From contig CALNVZ010000174.1 of NCBI GenBank assembly GCA_940671915.1, positions 72,651,827-72,715,826 of the forward strand: 64,000 nt of DNA, given 5' to 3'. The notes under the pieces are model-generated. The model worked only from the letters and a program-made list of their open reading frames with translations. It did no database searches and was not told the origin of the DNA. The DNA is from Paracentrotus lividus. Its lineage: Eukaryota > Echinodermata > Echinoidea > Camarodonta > Echinidae. The position numbers and the translations under genes were made by a program. Shown here one piece after another: positions 36,451 through 48,245 of this stretch (positions are counted from its first letter, which is position 1; every line of letters begins with the position of its first letter).

Positions 36451-37293
36451 ACATCCAACCAAAACGCAATATTCAAGTAACCGGAGTATATGCTAATTCG
36501 ACTGACTAGAACAGCCAAATGTTCTGCCATACACAGCCCAATTTAACTAGAATAAACCAGGCCAAGCAATCTCTTTATTTGTATTATCCCTTATCGGTTA
36601 TCTATCTGCATTCATTTGAATGAAATTCAAGCCCGACCATCCAACCAAAACAGCATTATTTTCAAGTAACCGGATCATATGCAAAATTCAACCGACTGGG
36701 ATAAGCCAAATGTCCAGCCATAAACATCCTAATTCCACAATGAAGAAACCAGATCAAAAAATCTCTCAATGTTCTATTATCATGTCCTTTGTCGTTTATC
36801 CTTTTGCATTAAATTTGAAATGAGATTCATGTAATTCCATAGTTTTTCCATTAACAGGACTTCAGTTGACAAATGTAATTTTCTACTCCTAGCTCCTGGT
36901 TTCATATGCCTTATATATTTTTAATATCGTTATCTTTGCAACATTACTATTAGGGGCGCATATACCATACCTCCACCCTTACCCTGTCATCCAGTATATT
37001 CTTAATAATAAATATAAAGTAATTTCTATATAATGCATATTAAACAAATTATTCTCTATGTTCTAACAAAGGCCTAAATATGTAATCTATCACAGATATA
37101 GCAAAAGAATGAGAACATCGATATAATCTTCATAAAAGGAATTCACAAGCAACATTAATTGATAAATGGACAATAGCAAATTAAGAAGTTGGAGCATATA
37201 AAATTATTTTAGACTATGATGTAGCGTAATTAAACTGTAATATAATTCTTAGAATAACCAGAGTCATATTCTATAATTGGGTGGGAGGGAGGG

Positions 37294-37635
37294 AATTAGC
37301 GTCCTTGTATCCCCAGTACTAAGTTGAGAATGAATGCAAGCTTCTAAATCAAGCGCATACGTGGCGCGTAAGCGTACGACACTGAAATCGTTCGCCGCGT
37401 TTCATTGGCTCTTACCGCGTAAGGGCGGTACCCACGGAGCTGTTGCTTAGCCATCACTAGGAACGCTGAATTACGACGCTTACCATGCAGTGACTGACCA
37501 ATCACAGCCTTGTTGCTGGGACGCGCATTTTCCCGCCTACGGGAAGGCGTGTGCATTGCATTTAGCCATAATATGGCTAGCTATTGTGACCTGCATCCTC
37601 TCGCAAATGCGTTTATTCGCTAATTCGAATAATCG
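37294..37635 (+). repeat. GC-rich 340-bp module, copy 1
   Basis: From AATTAGCGTCCTTGTATCC to TTCGCTAATTCGAATAATCG. The outer ATTAGCG and CGCTAAT are inverted. It is rich in CpG for this window and contains CCAAT boxes in both orientations (TTTCATTGGCTC and GACCAATCACAG). It is found once in each 4.9-kb unit and a third time, alone, at 50,213-50,560. It has no open frame of note. Confidence 0.8.
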
Positions 37636-38208
37636 TATTGCGAGAATGAATACAGTTCAGACATGATTGCCGTTTCTTCAACTTTTATTGCTACTGGGGA
37701 TATTCCAGATCAAAACATCATTTACAACATGTACTTGTTATCAGTTTGTCACCAATATTTATCAAGTCAAAATCAAGCAAAAGTGGCCTCCTTGAAGGAG
37801 GCCCCATGAAAGGGGAATGCGGGTCACGTGACCTCCCGGAAGGAAGATATCCGACCGGAATTCCAGGACAGGTGTTCTCTGGAATGCGGATTCCCCTATA
37901 AATTTATCACGTTTATCATTCAATTCAAGTTTGTTTCAATTTCCATCTTTGAACATTTAAACATACATTTTTCCATTAATCATCTGTTCAATAGAATGTG
38001 TCTAAAAATATAGGAGGGGGAGAAGCTTTAAGACCTGAACGTGAATTCTGGAGGGGAACCTGGTCATGTGACCTGCCGGGAGGAAGACATCCAACCGGAG
38101 TTCCAAGACAGGAGACTCAGAACTTGGGTTCCTCCTACCCAATGTTTACTTGACTAAGTATACAGTCCCTCCCCCTTTTGTTCAAATTATGACCGATATC
38201 ATAAAGAA
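37636..38208 (+). repeat. Block A, second occurrence in copy 1
   Basis: Direct repeat of 35,698-36,266, with differences limited mainly to one-base indels. It is followed by ACTCCAAAAAACCC and a 28-base poly-T run instead of the CCAACCAACC minisatellite. Confidence 0.85.
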
Positions 38209-38224
38209 CTCCAAAAAACCCAAA

Positions 38225-38228
<4 letters not shown>

Positions 38229-38256
<28 letters not shown>
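38229..38256 (+). repeat. Poly-T run (copy 1)
   Basis: 28 T residues after block A. The matching run in the second unit is at 46,113-46,140. Confidence 0.95.
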
Positions 38257-40367
38257 GCCATTCTTGGTTCTATTTTATCTGCACTCAGGCTTCTTGTGAA
38301 GGCATGATCATTAAAGAGATCATTTTCCTACGTCAATCATCTATATAAGATATACGAAGATTGAAAACGTGGCCGTCGTCTTTACAGATCTTTCGCAGAA
38401 GCAGCGTCGCGTTCTGAAAGCGATTTCCTGGTTATGAGAGGGTCTCCTCGACTGACCGACTGCCATTTACCGGAGATTCATCAATATCAGTTTAGGTTGT
38501 CCTTTCACGGGGAAATTTATACGTTTTACTGTAACAAACAGCTCGTGGCAAAGCAGCAGCGTTATCTCAAGCTTTCAAGCTTACCAAACTAGCGATGCGG
38601 TTCTAAATACATATTCCTGCGTAATTTTGGATGGGTATATCTCAATCGCTTATCGCATTCAGAGGAATCTACTTCTCTCAACTAATATTATGACATTTAG
38701 TGCAGAAGCTATCCATCGCGTTGCATCCATCTGTTAAAACTGTAATTCCCGCTTGGTCTAACACATGTGTCAGCAATTTTGCTCCCAGGAGAGACAGGTT
38801 GGTAGTGCATGCTGCCCCCTGAATCCAGCCTTCCCACACAATCAGGATGCGCTATCCAGGTCTCTGTAATGAAAAAAAAACGGAGAGCTCCGAGAAGTAA
38901 CATGTTCCAAAAATGTATCAAGTTTCATGGTATTTTAAGTATTCCTGTAAAACTCTCATAAGCTGTTCTCGTTATTATAATTGTTATTTTGTTCATTTTG
39001 ATTTATCATTCGGATTTCTAATAGCTGTAACCAAACGAATTTACCAAATGCCCTACAATAGTTTAGGGTTAACCTATTGATCTGGTCATAGGACACTGTA
39101 ATGTGGAAGGGGCATTCTAAAATTTATTACTTTGTGCTGTGAGGCTTTGGAATCGCCCACATGATAAGGGCGTAACCCAATTCAAGCTTTGAGTCACGAA
39201 AACGTACACAGAAATGCATGTGGACATGTATCGGGCAACGCAAGATTTCGAGACCAAAACATGTCAACTGTTTTGATATATTATTTGGCAACATTATGAC
39301 CACGAAAAATATTATTATTATTAATTATCATTATTATTATTATTATTATTATTTTTTTAATTTCATTATTTAAACCCGTCCCTCACTTTTTCAGTAACTT
39401 GTAAAGAGGGGGGGGGGCACAAAAATCGCGAATATAACCAAGCATATCTATTCAGCCCCCAACTTTCGGCTCTGTCCCCGACCCTCTTCCAAATCCGCCG
39501 CGCCCTTGTGATTCATGTTTACAGAGTTGAACTGATTGTTCTATCATGTTTATTACCATGTACAAATTTATGTTGAGTTTATCAGTTCATTATAATATTC
39601 CTCCTTGTTTTCCATTTCTTTCTCTTCTATTCCTGTTATTTATCCCACTGTTAAAAGTTGTTTCATATTGTATACATTAATGTTGATACCTTGTGCCATG
39701 TTGTTCATCAGCATATTGTTTCATGCAACATGGTGAATTTCGTGGCACGGTGGATCGAGCCCATTGTCATATGAGTTAAAAATATCATTCATATGGATTT
39801 TTACCTAGTGAAAATACTTTTTTAATTCCAATGCCCGATTTAGTTTTCAAACTAAGAAGCTTGGAGATATGTAACATTATTGTTTATGTGTTTTGATTCG
39901 AATAAACCAATTATCTATTTATTTATGTTTAAAGTCCTGTTTTCAGCAAAATCTTTAAACGGAGTAAAGATTTAAAAACCGACCATGTTTGTATGAAACT
40001 GTTTTTTTCTATAATTTTAGGCGCAATTTGATCACTGATTCAAAATTCATTGTTACATCATAAAGGGGTTCCGCGTACAGGATGTGCCTTTATTGCACGC
40101 ATTGTTACGTCATAAAGGGGTTACGCGCATGTTTACCTTTATTTTTTTTAGTCTACAGATTTCATCCGTTTTTAAAAGTAAAAAACGACACAAATCATGT
40201 TTTGCGTCTGGTTCTCAGCCTAAGCTGTTCCATTTTCAACCGAATATAGATTAAATCCCGGTCACTGTTTATATTAACCTCCTGTGTCGATTTGGAAGAA
40301 TTAGAACAAGAACTGACGGAGCCTTTTACTAGCATACATACAACATTACGTTAATTATAGTCTCTAT

Positions 40368-40573
40368 TTGGCAATTGAAGACAATACTTTATGTGCAGCT
40401 TTTTACTGTATTTTTATTAAATATCCTGAAATTAACATGAATGCTCACAATAATTTTCTCTCTCTCCCCACCTTTCTCTTAGACTACACTAGATTCCCTT
40501 ATGGAATAGATGACTCTACTAACAAGACTAAATCGTTGCCACATAACGATTATTGCGTAATTTCCTTCTATTT

Positions 40574-40608
<35 letters not shown>

Positions 40609-42697
40609 TTATTATATTTCTTTCTTTTTTTTTTTTAAATTAGTCTACCGTACTTTTTTCACTAATATCCAGTACTGCCAACCTAAAAGCGTTTATTTTG
40701 TCTTTTTCATTTGATAAGGGGTACCAAACTAATTAAATGTCAATAATTATTCAGATCATAAAAATGTCATCCCATCCACCTGTCGACCTGAAAACCTTTT
40801 ATTATTCAATTATTTTCAATAGAAAACAAGGTAAATGTGCCAAACATTTTGACAAGTGTGTCATCCCTGCACCAAAGGCATTCGTTCTGGTAAATGAGGG
40901 ACATAGACATTCATTGGACAATTAATGTTCTCCATGAAGACAGGCGGATGTAGTATGGCATGATGTAAACCGACAGCCCCGTCGCGAAGCGACGGGAACT
41001 GACGAACCAGTAGACATATTGGCGAAGTTTTAGAAAATATCTATACATGACCACAAATTTCGTGGTCAAAAATACCTTATTTGAATTCATACTCACATTG
41101 AATCAAATTCTTTGAAGTTTTTCTCGAATTGGTGACATCTGGAATGTTTCAAATGAAGTAATCAACTAATAATGTAGAAAAATACAGGAAAATTGAGTCC
41201 ATCAACGTATATTTCTCCGTGCGTGCGTTGTCTTCGCCATACGTCTTCGCCATAGACATACCTACACACACAGTAAATGACGTCATAGAAAATGGCAGCG
41301 ATGGCACCAACACTATGAGAAGAGACAAGGCCAACGGAAAATTTCAATTTGGTAAGTCAAGAAGCTCTTATATACTTTCATTTTTAGTCGTTGTTCGCGT
41401 GAAACATCATAGAAACCTTACAACAACATTTTAACAATTAGATTGATTAAATCAAACAGCTATAATCCTCTGAGCNNNNNNNNNNNNNNNNNNNNNNNNN
41501 TTGCACATAAGCCATGGATGGACACGAACAATTCATTTGATTGATTTCAAATTAGATCCGTGATGAGAAAACTGCAAAACGACCCCAGATGACCCGAACG
41601 GGGTCAAAGGTTGCTTCGGATATCTAGGCCTAAGCAGACAAGACCTATGTCGCGCTTCCCCAATTTGTCAAATGCTCAGTGAAACTCATTTATATCTCGA
41701 CTACTAAATTATGTGATTCAAAAGAGATCATACATTAATAACTATGATCAAAATGGTAATTTTTATGAGGATGAAGCATGATAACATAAGTTATTTAGAA
41801 TAAAAGGATTTGCTCGTTAACTGTTAACATAAACAGTATATTTATTGCACTACAATTATTCAATTATTTCAATTATTTCACTGTAATTAAAAGAATTAAT
41901 TATTCTATTCTCGATATTCGTATTTATAAGATGCTTAATAATATGTTGAATACATCTGTTGATTCAAGGGCATAACCTAGATAACATTTTTTTAAATGTC
42001 AAAAAGCCAGATGTAAAGCTGTAAAACACGTCAAATAGACTCATCAAACAGATGGTGAATTAATGCGTAAGAATACATAAACTATATAATCCATATTGAT
42101 AATTGTTATCTACAAATCTCGTTAAAAACCACTTTCATTTGAAAATGAGAGATTGAGGAAATACTTTCATGCAAACATCGAATACTGAATTTCCAAGGGA
42201 GCCTTTAATTTTAAGCTTTTGCTTTTAGAAGTTCTTTGTAAGATAAATAAATGTTTTGTCTATTGTTGGAAATTTCGCAATCTGCTGCTTGCTATAACGT
42301 TATAATACTCACTTTTAACATGATCAAATATAAGGGAATATGAATTTAAAAAGAAATGTCTAATTTCTGTCAATCACAAATATTATTGCCACAAAAAAAT
42401 GTGGTTAGGTTTCTTATTTTTTTTTCCTTCTATTTTCCCATTCTCTCTTTGATGTTTTAGATTGTATAATTATTGATAGGCCACCCTAGATAAACGAAAT
42501 AGAAAAATAAATTCTCTCTGTACATTTTTCCCATATTTTGCGTCATTTTGCAAATATGATAACGTTATATAATGCTTATTTTCAGATTATTTGAATCATG
42601 CTCCATCTAGGCCACCCTTCATATCGTGATTCTTGATGTGTTTTTATTTCACAATCTTATAACTTTTCACTTTCAAAGGACACTACTGTTGGATAAA
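40368..42697. other. DNA between the first unit and the 8-kb segment
   Basis: Contains a (TTTA)n run (40,563-40,608), a perfect GC hairpin CCCGTCGC-gaa-GCGACGGG (40,978-40,996), a plus-strand open stretch ending at a strong donor GTAAGT at 41,352, the 25-N gap, and AT-rich sequence to 42,690. No gene established. Confidence 0.45.
41476..41500. other. Assembly gap (25 N)
   Basis: Exactly 25 unknown bases. The gap lies between the two 4.9-kb units and 24 bases inside otherwise ordinary AT-rich sequence. Gaps of fixed small size usually mark an unsized join, so distances across it should not be trusted. Confidence 1.
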
Positions 42698-42912
42698 GCA
42701 GGGGCGTATCCAGGATTTCCCAATAGGGGGGCGCAAGGAAATTTTTATCGCCGTCAGGGGAAGGGGAGGGGGTTCTTCTAATTCATATTGTACATGAAAT
42801 TCCACATTTTTTTTCAATTATCACAAAAGTTACATAGTTTCTATACCCTAAGACAATGTATGTTGCGTAGAAACCTATTTATGTGTTGATTATATACCCT
42901 TCTGAATTGGAA

Positions 42913-43320
42913 TCTGCGAGCGCGAAACGAGAGTCGAAATGTTGAGGTTTTTAAAGTTATAATGAAATAAATAAAGGGGCATTTTCTAGTACTAGAAAAT
43001 GGTAGATTATTGTGTATAATAGACCAATTTAGTATCCGCGAGCGCGAAGCGCGAGCTGAAAATTTTTAAAAGGTAAAAATTGGAGTTATTATTTGTGCAT
43101 TATGATTTGGTATCAGCGAGCGCGAAGCGCGAGCCGAAAATTTGGGGTTTAAAATTTTTTTAAGGTAAAATTCAGAACTATTATTGTGCATTTTGATTTG
43201 GTGTCAGCGAGCGCGAAGCGCGAGCCGAAAATTTGGGGTTTAGAATTTTTTAAAGGTAAATTTAGAGTTATTATTGTGCATTTGATTTGGCATCAGCGAG
43301 CGCGAAGCTCGAGCCAAAAA
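42913..43320 (+). repeat. GCGAAGCGCGAGC subterminal tandem array
   Basis: Five imperfect tandem units, each containing GCGAGCGCGAAGCGCGAGC or a variant (starts near 42,915, 43,038, 43,115, 43,206 and 43,295), followed by CGAAAATTTGGGGTTT and AATTATTGTGCATTTTGATT. The period is mostly 77-91 bp. I recognise this GC-rich palindromic motif as a frequent repeat in sea-urchin sequence. A single relative lies at 48,662. Confidence 0.85.
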
Positions 43321-43599
43321 TTTGGGGTTTCAAAAAAGTATTTTGAATTAATAAAGGGGTACTTTCTAATAACCAGGAGGCCGAGGGCCCAGGAGGCAGA
43401 GGGTCCAAGAAGCCTCTTTTCTTTGTGAATTTTGAAACTTTAGTTTTAAATATTTTTACTTTTCCGTCACTAATGTATTTCTTTTTCTTAAAAAAGGGCG
43501 TTTGAGCAATTATTGCAAAATCCAATATGAGAAAAGTCGGCCTCGTGGCCCTCCCACATTAAAGGCCTTAGTTATGGTCGTTTAGAACCAATAAAAGCC

Positions 43600-44168
43600 T
43601 ATTGCGAGAATGAATACAGTTCAGACATGATTGCCGTTTCTCAATTTTATTGCTTACTGGGGGATATTCCAGATCAAAACATCATTTACAACATGTACTT
43701 GTTAATCAGTTTGTACCAATATTTATCAGTCAAAATCAAGCAAAGGTGGCTCCTTGAAGGAGGCCCCATGAAAGGGGGAATGCGGGTCACGTGACCTCCG
43801 GAAGGAAGATATCCGACCGGAATTCCAGGACAGGTGTTTCCTGGAATGCGGATTCCCCTATAAATTATCACGTTTATCATTCAATTCAATTTGTTTCAAT
43901 TTCCATCTTTGAACATTTAAACATACATTTTTCCATTTAATCATCTGTTTCAATAGAAAGTGTCCTAAATATAGGAGGGGGAGAAGCTTTAAGACCTGAA
44001 CGTGAATTCTGGGAGGGAACCTGGTCATGTGACCTGCCGGGAGGAAAGACATCCAACCGGAGTTCAAGACAGGAGACTCAGAACTTGGGTTCCCTACCCA
44101 ATGTTTACTTGACCTAAGTATACAGTCCCTCCCCCTTTTGTTCAAATTATGACCGATATCATAAAGAA
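43600..44168 (+). repeat. Block A, first occurrence in copy 2
   Basis: Same block as 35,698-36,266, again followed by the CCAACCAACCAGAACAAG minisatellite (44,169-44,365). Confidence 0.85.
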
Positions 44169-44365
44169 ACCAATCCAACCAACCAGAACAAGCCCAGCCA
44201 CCAACCAGAACAAGCCCAACCAACCAACCAGAACAGGCCCAACAACCAAGCACAAGCCCAACCACCAACCATAACAGGCCAACAAACCAGCCAAAATAAG
44301 TTTATCTAACTGAATCGAACAAGCCCAACCAACCAACCAGAACAAACCAACATCCAACCAAAACA
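44169..44365 (+). repeat. CCAACCAACCAGAACAAG minisatellite (copy 2)
   Basis: Counterpart of the array at 36,267-36,450, with one-base indel differences. Confidence 0.85.
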
Positions 44366-45187
44366 GCAATATTCAAGTAACCGAGTATATGCTATTCGAC
44401 TGACTAGAACAAGCCAAATGTTCTGCCATACACAGCCCAATTTAACTATGAATAAACCAGGCCAAGCAATCTTTTTATTTTGTATTATCCCTTATCGGTT
44501 ATCTATCTGCATTCATTTTGAATGAAATCAAGCCCGACCATCCAACCAAAACAGCATTATTTTCAAGTAACCGGATCATATGCAAATTCACCGACTGGGA
44601 TAAGCCCAAATGTCCAGCCATACACATCCTAATTCCACAATGAAGAACCAGATCAAAAAATCTCTCAATGTTCTATTATCATGTCCTTTGTCGTTTTATC
44701 CTTTTGCATTAATTTGAAATGAGATTCATGTAATTCCATAGTTTTTCATTAACAGGACTTCAGTTTGACAAATGTAATTTTCTAACTCCTAGCTCCTGGT
44801 TTCATATGCCTTATATATTTTTAATATCGTTATTTGCAACATTACTAATTAAAGGGGCGCATATACCATACCTCCACCCTTACCCTGTCATCCAGTATAT
44901 TCTTAATAATATATAAAGTAATTTCTATATAATGCATATTAAACAAATTATTCTCTATGTTCTAACAAAGGCCTAAATATGTAATCTATCACAGATATAG
45001 CAAAAGAATGAGAACATCGATATAATCTTCATAAAAGAATTCACAAGCAACATTAATTGATAAATGGACAATAGCAAATTAAGAAGTTGGAGCATATAAA
45101 ATTATTTTAGACTTGATGTAGCGTAATTAAACTGTAATAAATTCTTAGAATAACCAGAGTCATATTCTATAATGGGTGGGAGGGAGG

Positions 45188-45527
45188 AAATTAGCGTCCT
45201 TGTATCCCCAGTACTAAGTTGAGAATGAATGCAAGCTTCTAAATCAAGCGCATACGTGGCGCGTAAGCGTACGACACTGAAATCGTTCGCCGCGTTTCAT
45301 TGGCCTTTACCGCGTAAGGGCGGTAACCCACGGAGCTGTTGCTTAGCCATCACTAGGAACGCTGAATTACGACGCTTACCATGCAGTGACTGACAATCAC
45401 AGCCTTGTGCTGGGACAGCCATTTCCCGCCTACGGGAAGGCGTGTCATTGCATTTGCCATAATATGGCTAGCTATTGTGACCTGCATCCTTCGCAAATGC
45501 GTTTATTCGCTAATTCGAATAATCGTA
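45188..45527 (+). repeat. GC-rich 340-bp module, copy 2
   Basis: Counterpart of 37,294-37,635 in the second unit, with one-base indels. Confidence 0.8.
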
Positions 45528-46093
45528 TATGCGAGAAATGAATACAGTTCAGAACATGATTGCCGTTTCTCAACTTTTATTGCTACTGGGATATTCCCAG
45601 ATCAAAACATCATTTACAACATGTACTTGTTACACGTTTGTCACCAATATTTATCAAGTCAAAATCAAGCAAAAGTGGCCTCCTTGAAGGAGGCCCCATG
45701 AAAGGGGAATGCGGGTCACGTGACCTCCCGGAAGGAAGATATCCGACCGGAATTCCAGGACAGGTGTTCTGGAATGCGGATTCCCCTATAAATTTATCAC
45801 GTTTATCATTCAATTCAAGTTTGTTTCAATTTCATCTTTGAACATTTAAACATACATTTTTCCATTAATCATCTGTTCAATAGAATGTGTCTAAATATAG
45901 GAGGGGGAGAGCTTAAGACCTGAACGTGAATTCTGGAGGGGAACCTGGTCATGTGACCTGCCGGGAGGAAGACATCCAACCGGAGTTCCAAGACAGGAGA
46001 CTCAGAACTTGGGTTCCCCTACCCAATGTTTACTTGACCTAAGTATACAGTCCCTCCCCCTTTTGTTCAAATTATGACCGATATCATAAAGAA
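45528..46093 (+). repeat. Block A, second occurrence in copy 2
   Basis: Same block as 37,636-38,208, again followed by ACTCCAAAAACCC and a poly-T run (46,113-46,140). Confidence 0.85.
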
Positions 46094-46108
46094 CTCCAAA
46101 AACCCAAA

Positions 46109-46112
<4 letters not shown>

Positions 46113-46140
<28 letters not shown>
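46113..46140 (+). repeat. Poly-T run (copy 2)
   Basis: Counterpart of 38,229-38,256. Confidence 0.95.
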
Positions 46141-46249
46141 GCCATTCTTGGTTCTATTTTATCTGCACTCAGGCTCTTGTGAAGGCATGATCATTAAAGA
46201 TCATATTCCCTACGTCAATCATCTATATAAGATATACGAAGATTGAAAC

Positions 46250-46489
46250 GTGGCCGTCGTCTTTACAGATCTTTCGCAGAAGCAGCGTCGCGTTTCTGAA
46301 AGCGATTTCCTGGTTATGAGAGGGTCTCCTCGACTGACCGACTGCCATTTACCGGAGATTCATCAATATCAGTTTAGGTTGTCCTTTCACGGGGAAATTT
46401 ATACGTTTTACTGTAACAAACAGCTCGTTGGCAAAGCAGCAGCGTTATCTCAAGCTTTCAAGCTTACCAAACTAGCGATGCGGTTCTAA
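46250..46489 (+). CDS. Short open frame inside the 4.9-kb repeat unit (unknown)
   Basis: A 79-codon frame in the second copy of the repeat unit, beginning at a GTG with no ATG at its start. The peptide includes FTDLSQKQRRVSESDFLVMR and FRLSFHGEIYTFYCNKQLVG. The matching place in the first copy (about 38,369-38,605) is broken by single-base losses in short runs (for example CGCGTTTCTG versus CGCGTTCTG), so either this copy or that one carries sequence errors. It looks like a remnant of an element-encoded protein, but I recognise no domain. It may equally be a chance frame. Confidence 0.25.
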   Translation: MAVVFTDLSQKQRRVSESDFLVMRGSPRLTDCHLPEIHQYQFRLSFHGEIYTFYCNKQLVGKAAALSQAFKLTKLAMRF

Positions 46490-48245
46490 TACATATTCCT
46501 GCGCTAATTTTGGATGGGTATATCTCATTCGCTTATCGCCATTCAGAGGAATCTACTCTCTCCAACTAATATTATGACATTTAGTGCAGAAGCTATCCAT
46601 CGCGTTGCATCCCATCTGTTAAACTGTAATTCCCGCTTGGTCTAACACATGTGTCAGCAATTTTGCTCCCAGGGAAGAGACAGGTTGGTAGTGCATGCTG
46701 CTCCCTGAATCCAGCCTTCCCACACAATCAGGATGCGCTATCCAGGTCTCTGTAATGAAAAAAAAACGGAGAGCTCCGAGAAGTAACATGTTCCAAAAAT
46801 GTATCAAGTTTCATGGTATTTTAAGTATTCCTGTAAAACTCTCATAAGCTGTTCTCGTTATTATAATTGTATTTTGTTCATTTTGATTTATCATTCGGAT
46901 TTCTAATAGCTGTAACCAAACGAATTTACCAAATGCCCTACAATAGTTTAGGGTTAACCTATTGATCTGGTCATAGGACACTGTAATGTGGAAGGGCATT
47001 CTAAAATTTATTACTTTGTGCTGTGAGGCTTTGGAATCGCCCACATGATAAGGGCGTAACCCAATTCAGCTTTGAGTCACGAAAACGTACACAGAAATGC
47101 ATGTGGACATGTATCGGGCAACGCAAGATTTCGAAGACAAACATGTCAACTGTTTTGATATATATTTGGCAACATTATGACCACGAAAAATATTATATTA
47201 TTAATTATCATTATTATTATTATTATTATTATTTTTTTTAATTTCATTATTTAAACGTCCCTCACTTTTTCAGTAACTTGTAAAGGGGGGGGGGGGGGCA
47301 CAAAAATCGCGAATATAACCAAGCATATCTATTCAGCCCCCCAAACTTTCGGCTCTGTCCCCGACCCTCTTTCCAAATCCGCCGCGCCTTGTGATTCATG
47401 TTTACAGAGTTGAACTGATTGTTCTATCATGTTTATTACCATGTACAAATTTATGTTGAGTTTATCAGTTCATTATAATATTCCTCCTTGTTTTCCATTT
47501 TCTTTCTCTTCTATTCCTGTTATTTATCCCACTGTTAAAAGTTGTTTCATATTGTATACATTAATGTTGATACCTTGTGCCATGTTGTTCATCAGCATAT
47601 TGTTTCATGCAACATGGTGAATTTCGTGGCACGGTGGATCGACGCCATTGTCATATGAGTTAAAAATATCATTCATATGGAATTTTTACCTAGTGAAAAT
47701 ACTTTTTTAATTCCAATGCCCGATTTAGTTTCCAAACTAAGAAGCTTGGAGATATGTACACTTATTGTTTATGTGTTTTGATTCGAATAACCAATTATCT
47801 ATTTATTTATGTTTAAAGTCCTGTTTTCAGCAAAATCTTTAAACGGAGTAAAGATTTAAAAACCGACCACTGTTTGTATGAACCTGTTTTTTCTATAATT
47901 TTTAGGCGCAATTTGATCACTGATTCAAATCATTGTTACATCATAAAGGGGTTCCGCGTACCAGGATGTGCCTTTATTGCACGCATTGTTACGTCATAAA
48001 GGTTTACGCGCATGTTACCTTATTTTTTTTAGTCTACAGATTTCATCCGTTTTTAAAGTAAAAAACGACACAAATCATGTTTTGCGTCTGGTTCTCAGCC
48101 TAAGCTGTTCCATTTTCAACCGAATATAGATTAAATCCCGGTCACTGTTATTTAACCTCCTGTGTCGATTTGGAAGAATTAGAAAAAGAACTGACGGAGC
48201 CTTTTACTAGCATACATACAACATTACGTTAATTATAGTCTCTAT

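Larger units (their letters stand above)
35444..40367 (+). repeat. 4.9-kb duplicated unit, copy 1
   Basis: Direct duplicate of 43,347-48,245. The shared sequence begins at ATTAATAA(A)GGGGTACTTTC and ends at ATTATAGTCTCTAT, after which the two loci diverge abruptly. Order inside: a ~255-bp leader with GGAGGCCGAGGGCCC, a ~570-bp block A, an internal part with a CCAACCAACCAGAACAAG minisatellite and a GC-rich 340-bp module, a second block A, a poly-T run, then a ~2.1-kb tail with a small open frame and an (ATT)n run. By eye the two copies differ nearly only by one-base indels. No terminal inverted repeat or target duplication is seen at this copy. Confidence 0.9.
43347..48245 (+). repeat. 4.9-kb duplicated unit, copy 2
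   Basis: Second copy of the unit at 35,444-40,367, in the same orientation and with the same internal order. It lies inside the larger segment 42,698-50,729, immediately after an array of GCGAAGCGCGAGC repeats. It is about 25 bases shorter than copy 1 because of scattered one-base indels, many in homopolymers and some in plain sequence, while base substitutions are rare. This error spectrum resembles unpolished long-read sequence rather than evolutionary divergence. Confidence 0.9.

Noticed and set aside
36240..36530. Minus-strand Leu/Val/Gly/Trp-rich frame (and its twins at 43,858-44,369)
   Set aside because: It is the translation of the CCAACCAACCAGAACAAG minisatellite; the periodic residues follow the 20-bp unit.
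35698..38208. LTR retrotransposon reading of the A-B-A structure
   Set aside because: Block A can be trimmed to TG...CA, but there is no tRNA-complementary primer site after the first A, no purine tract before the second, no gag/pol frame and no matching target duplication.
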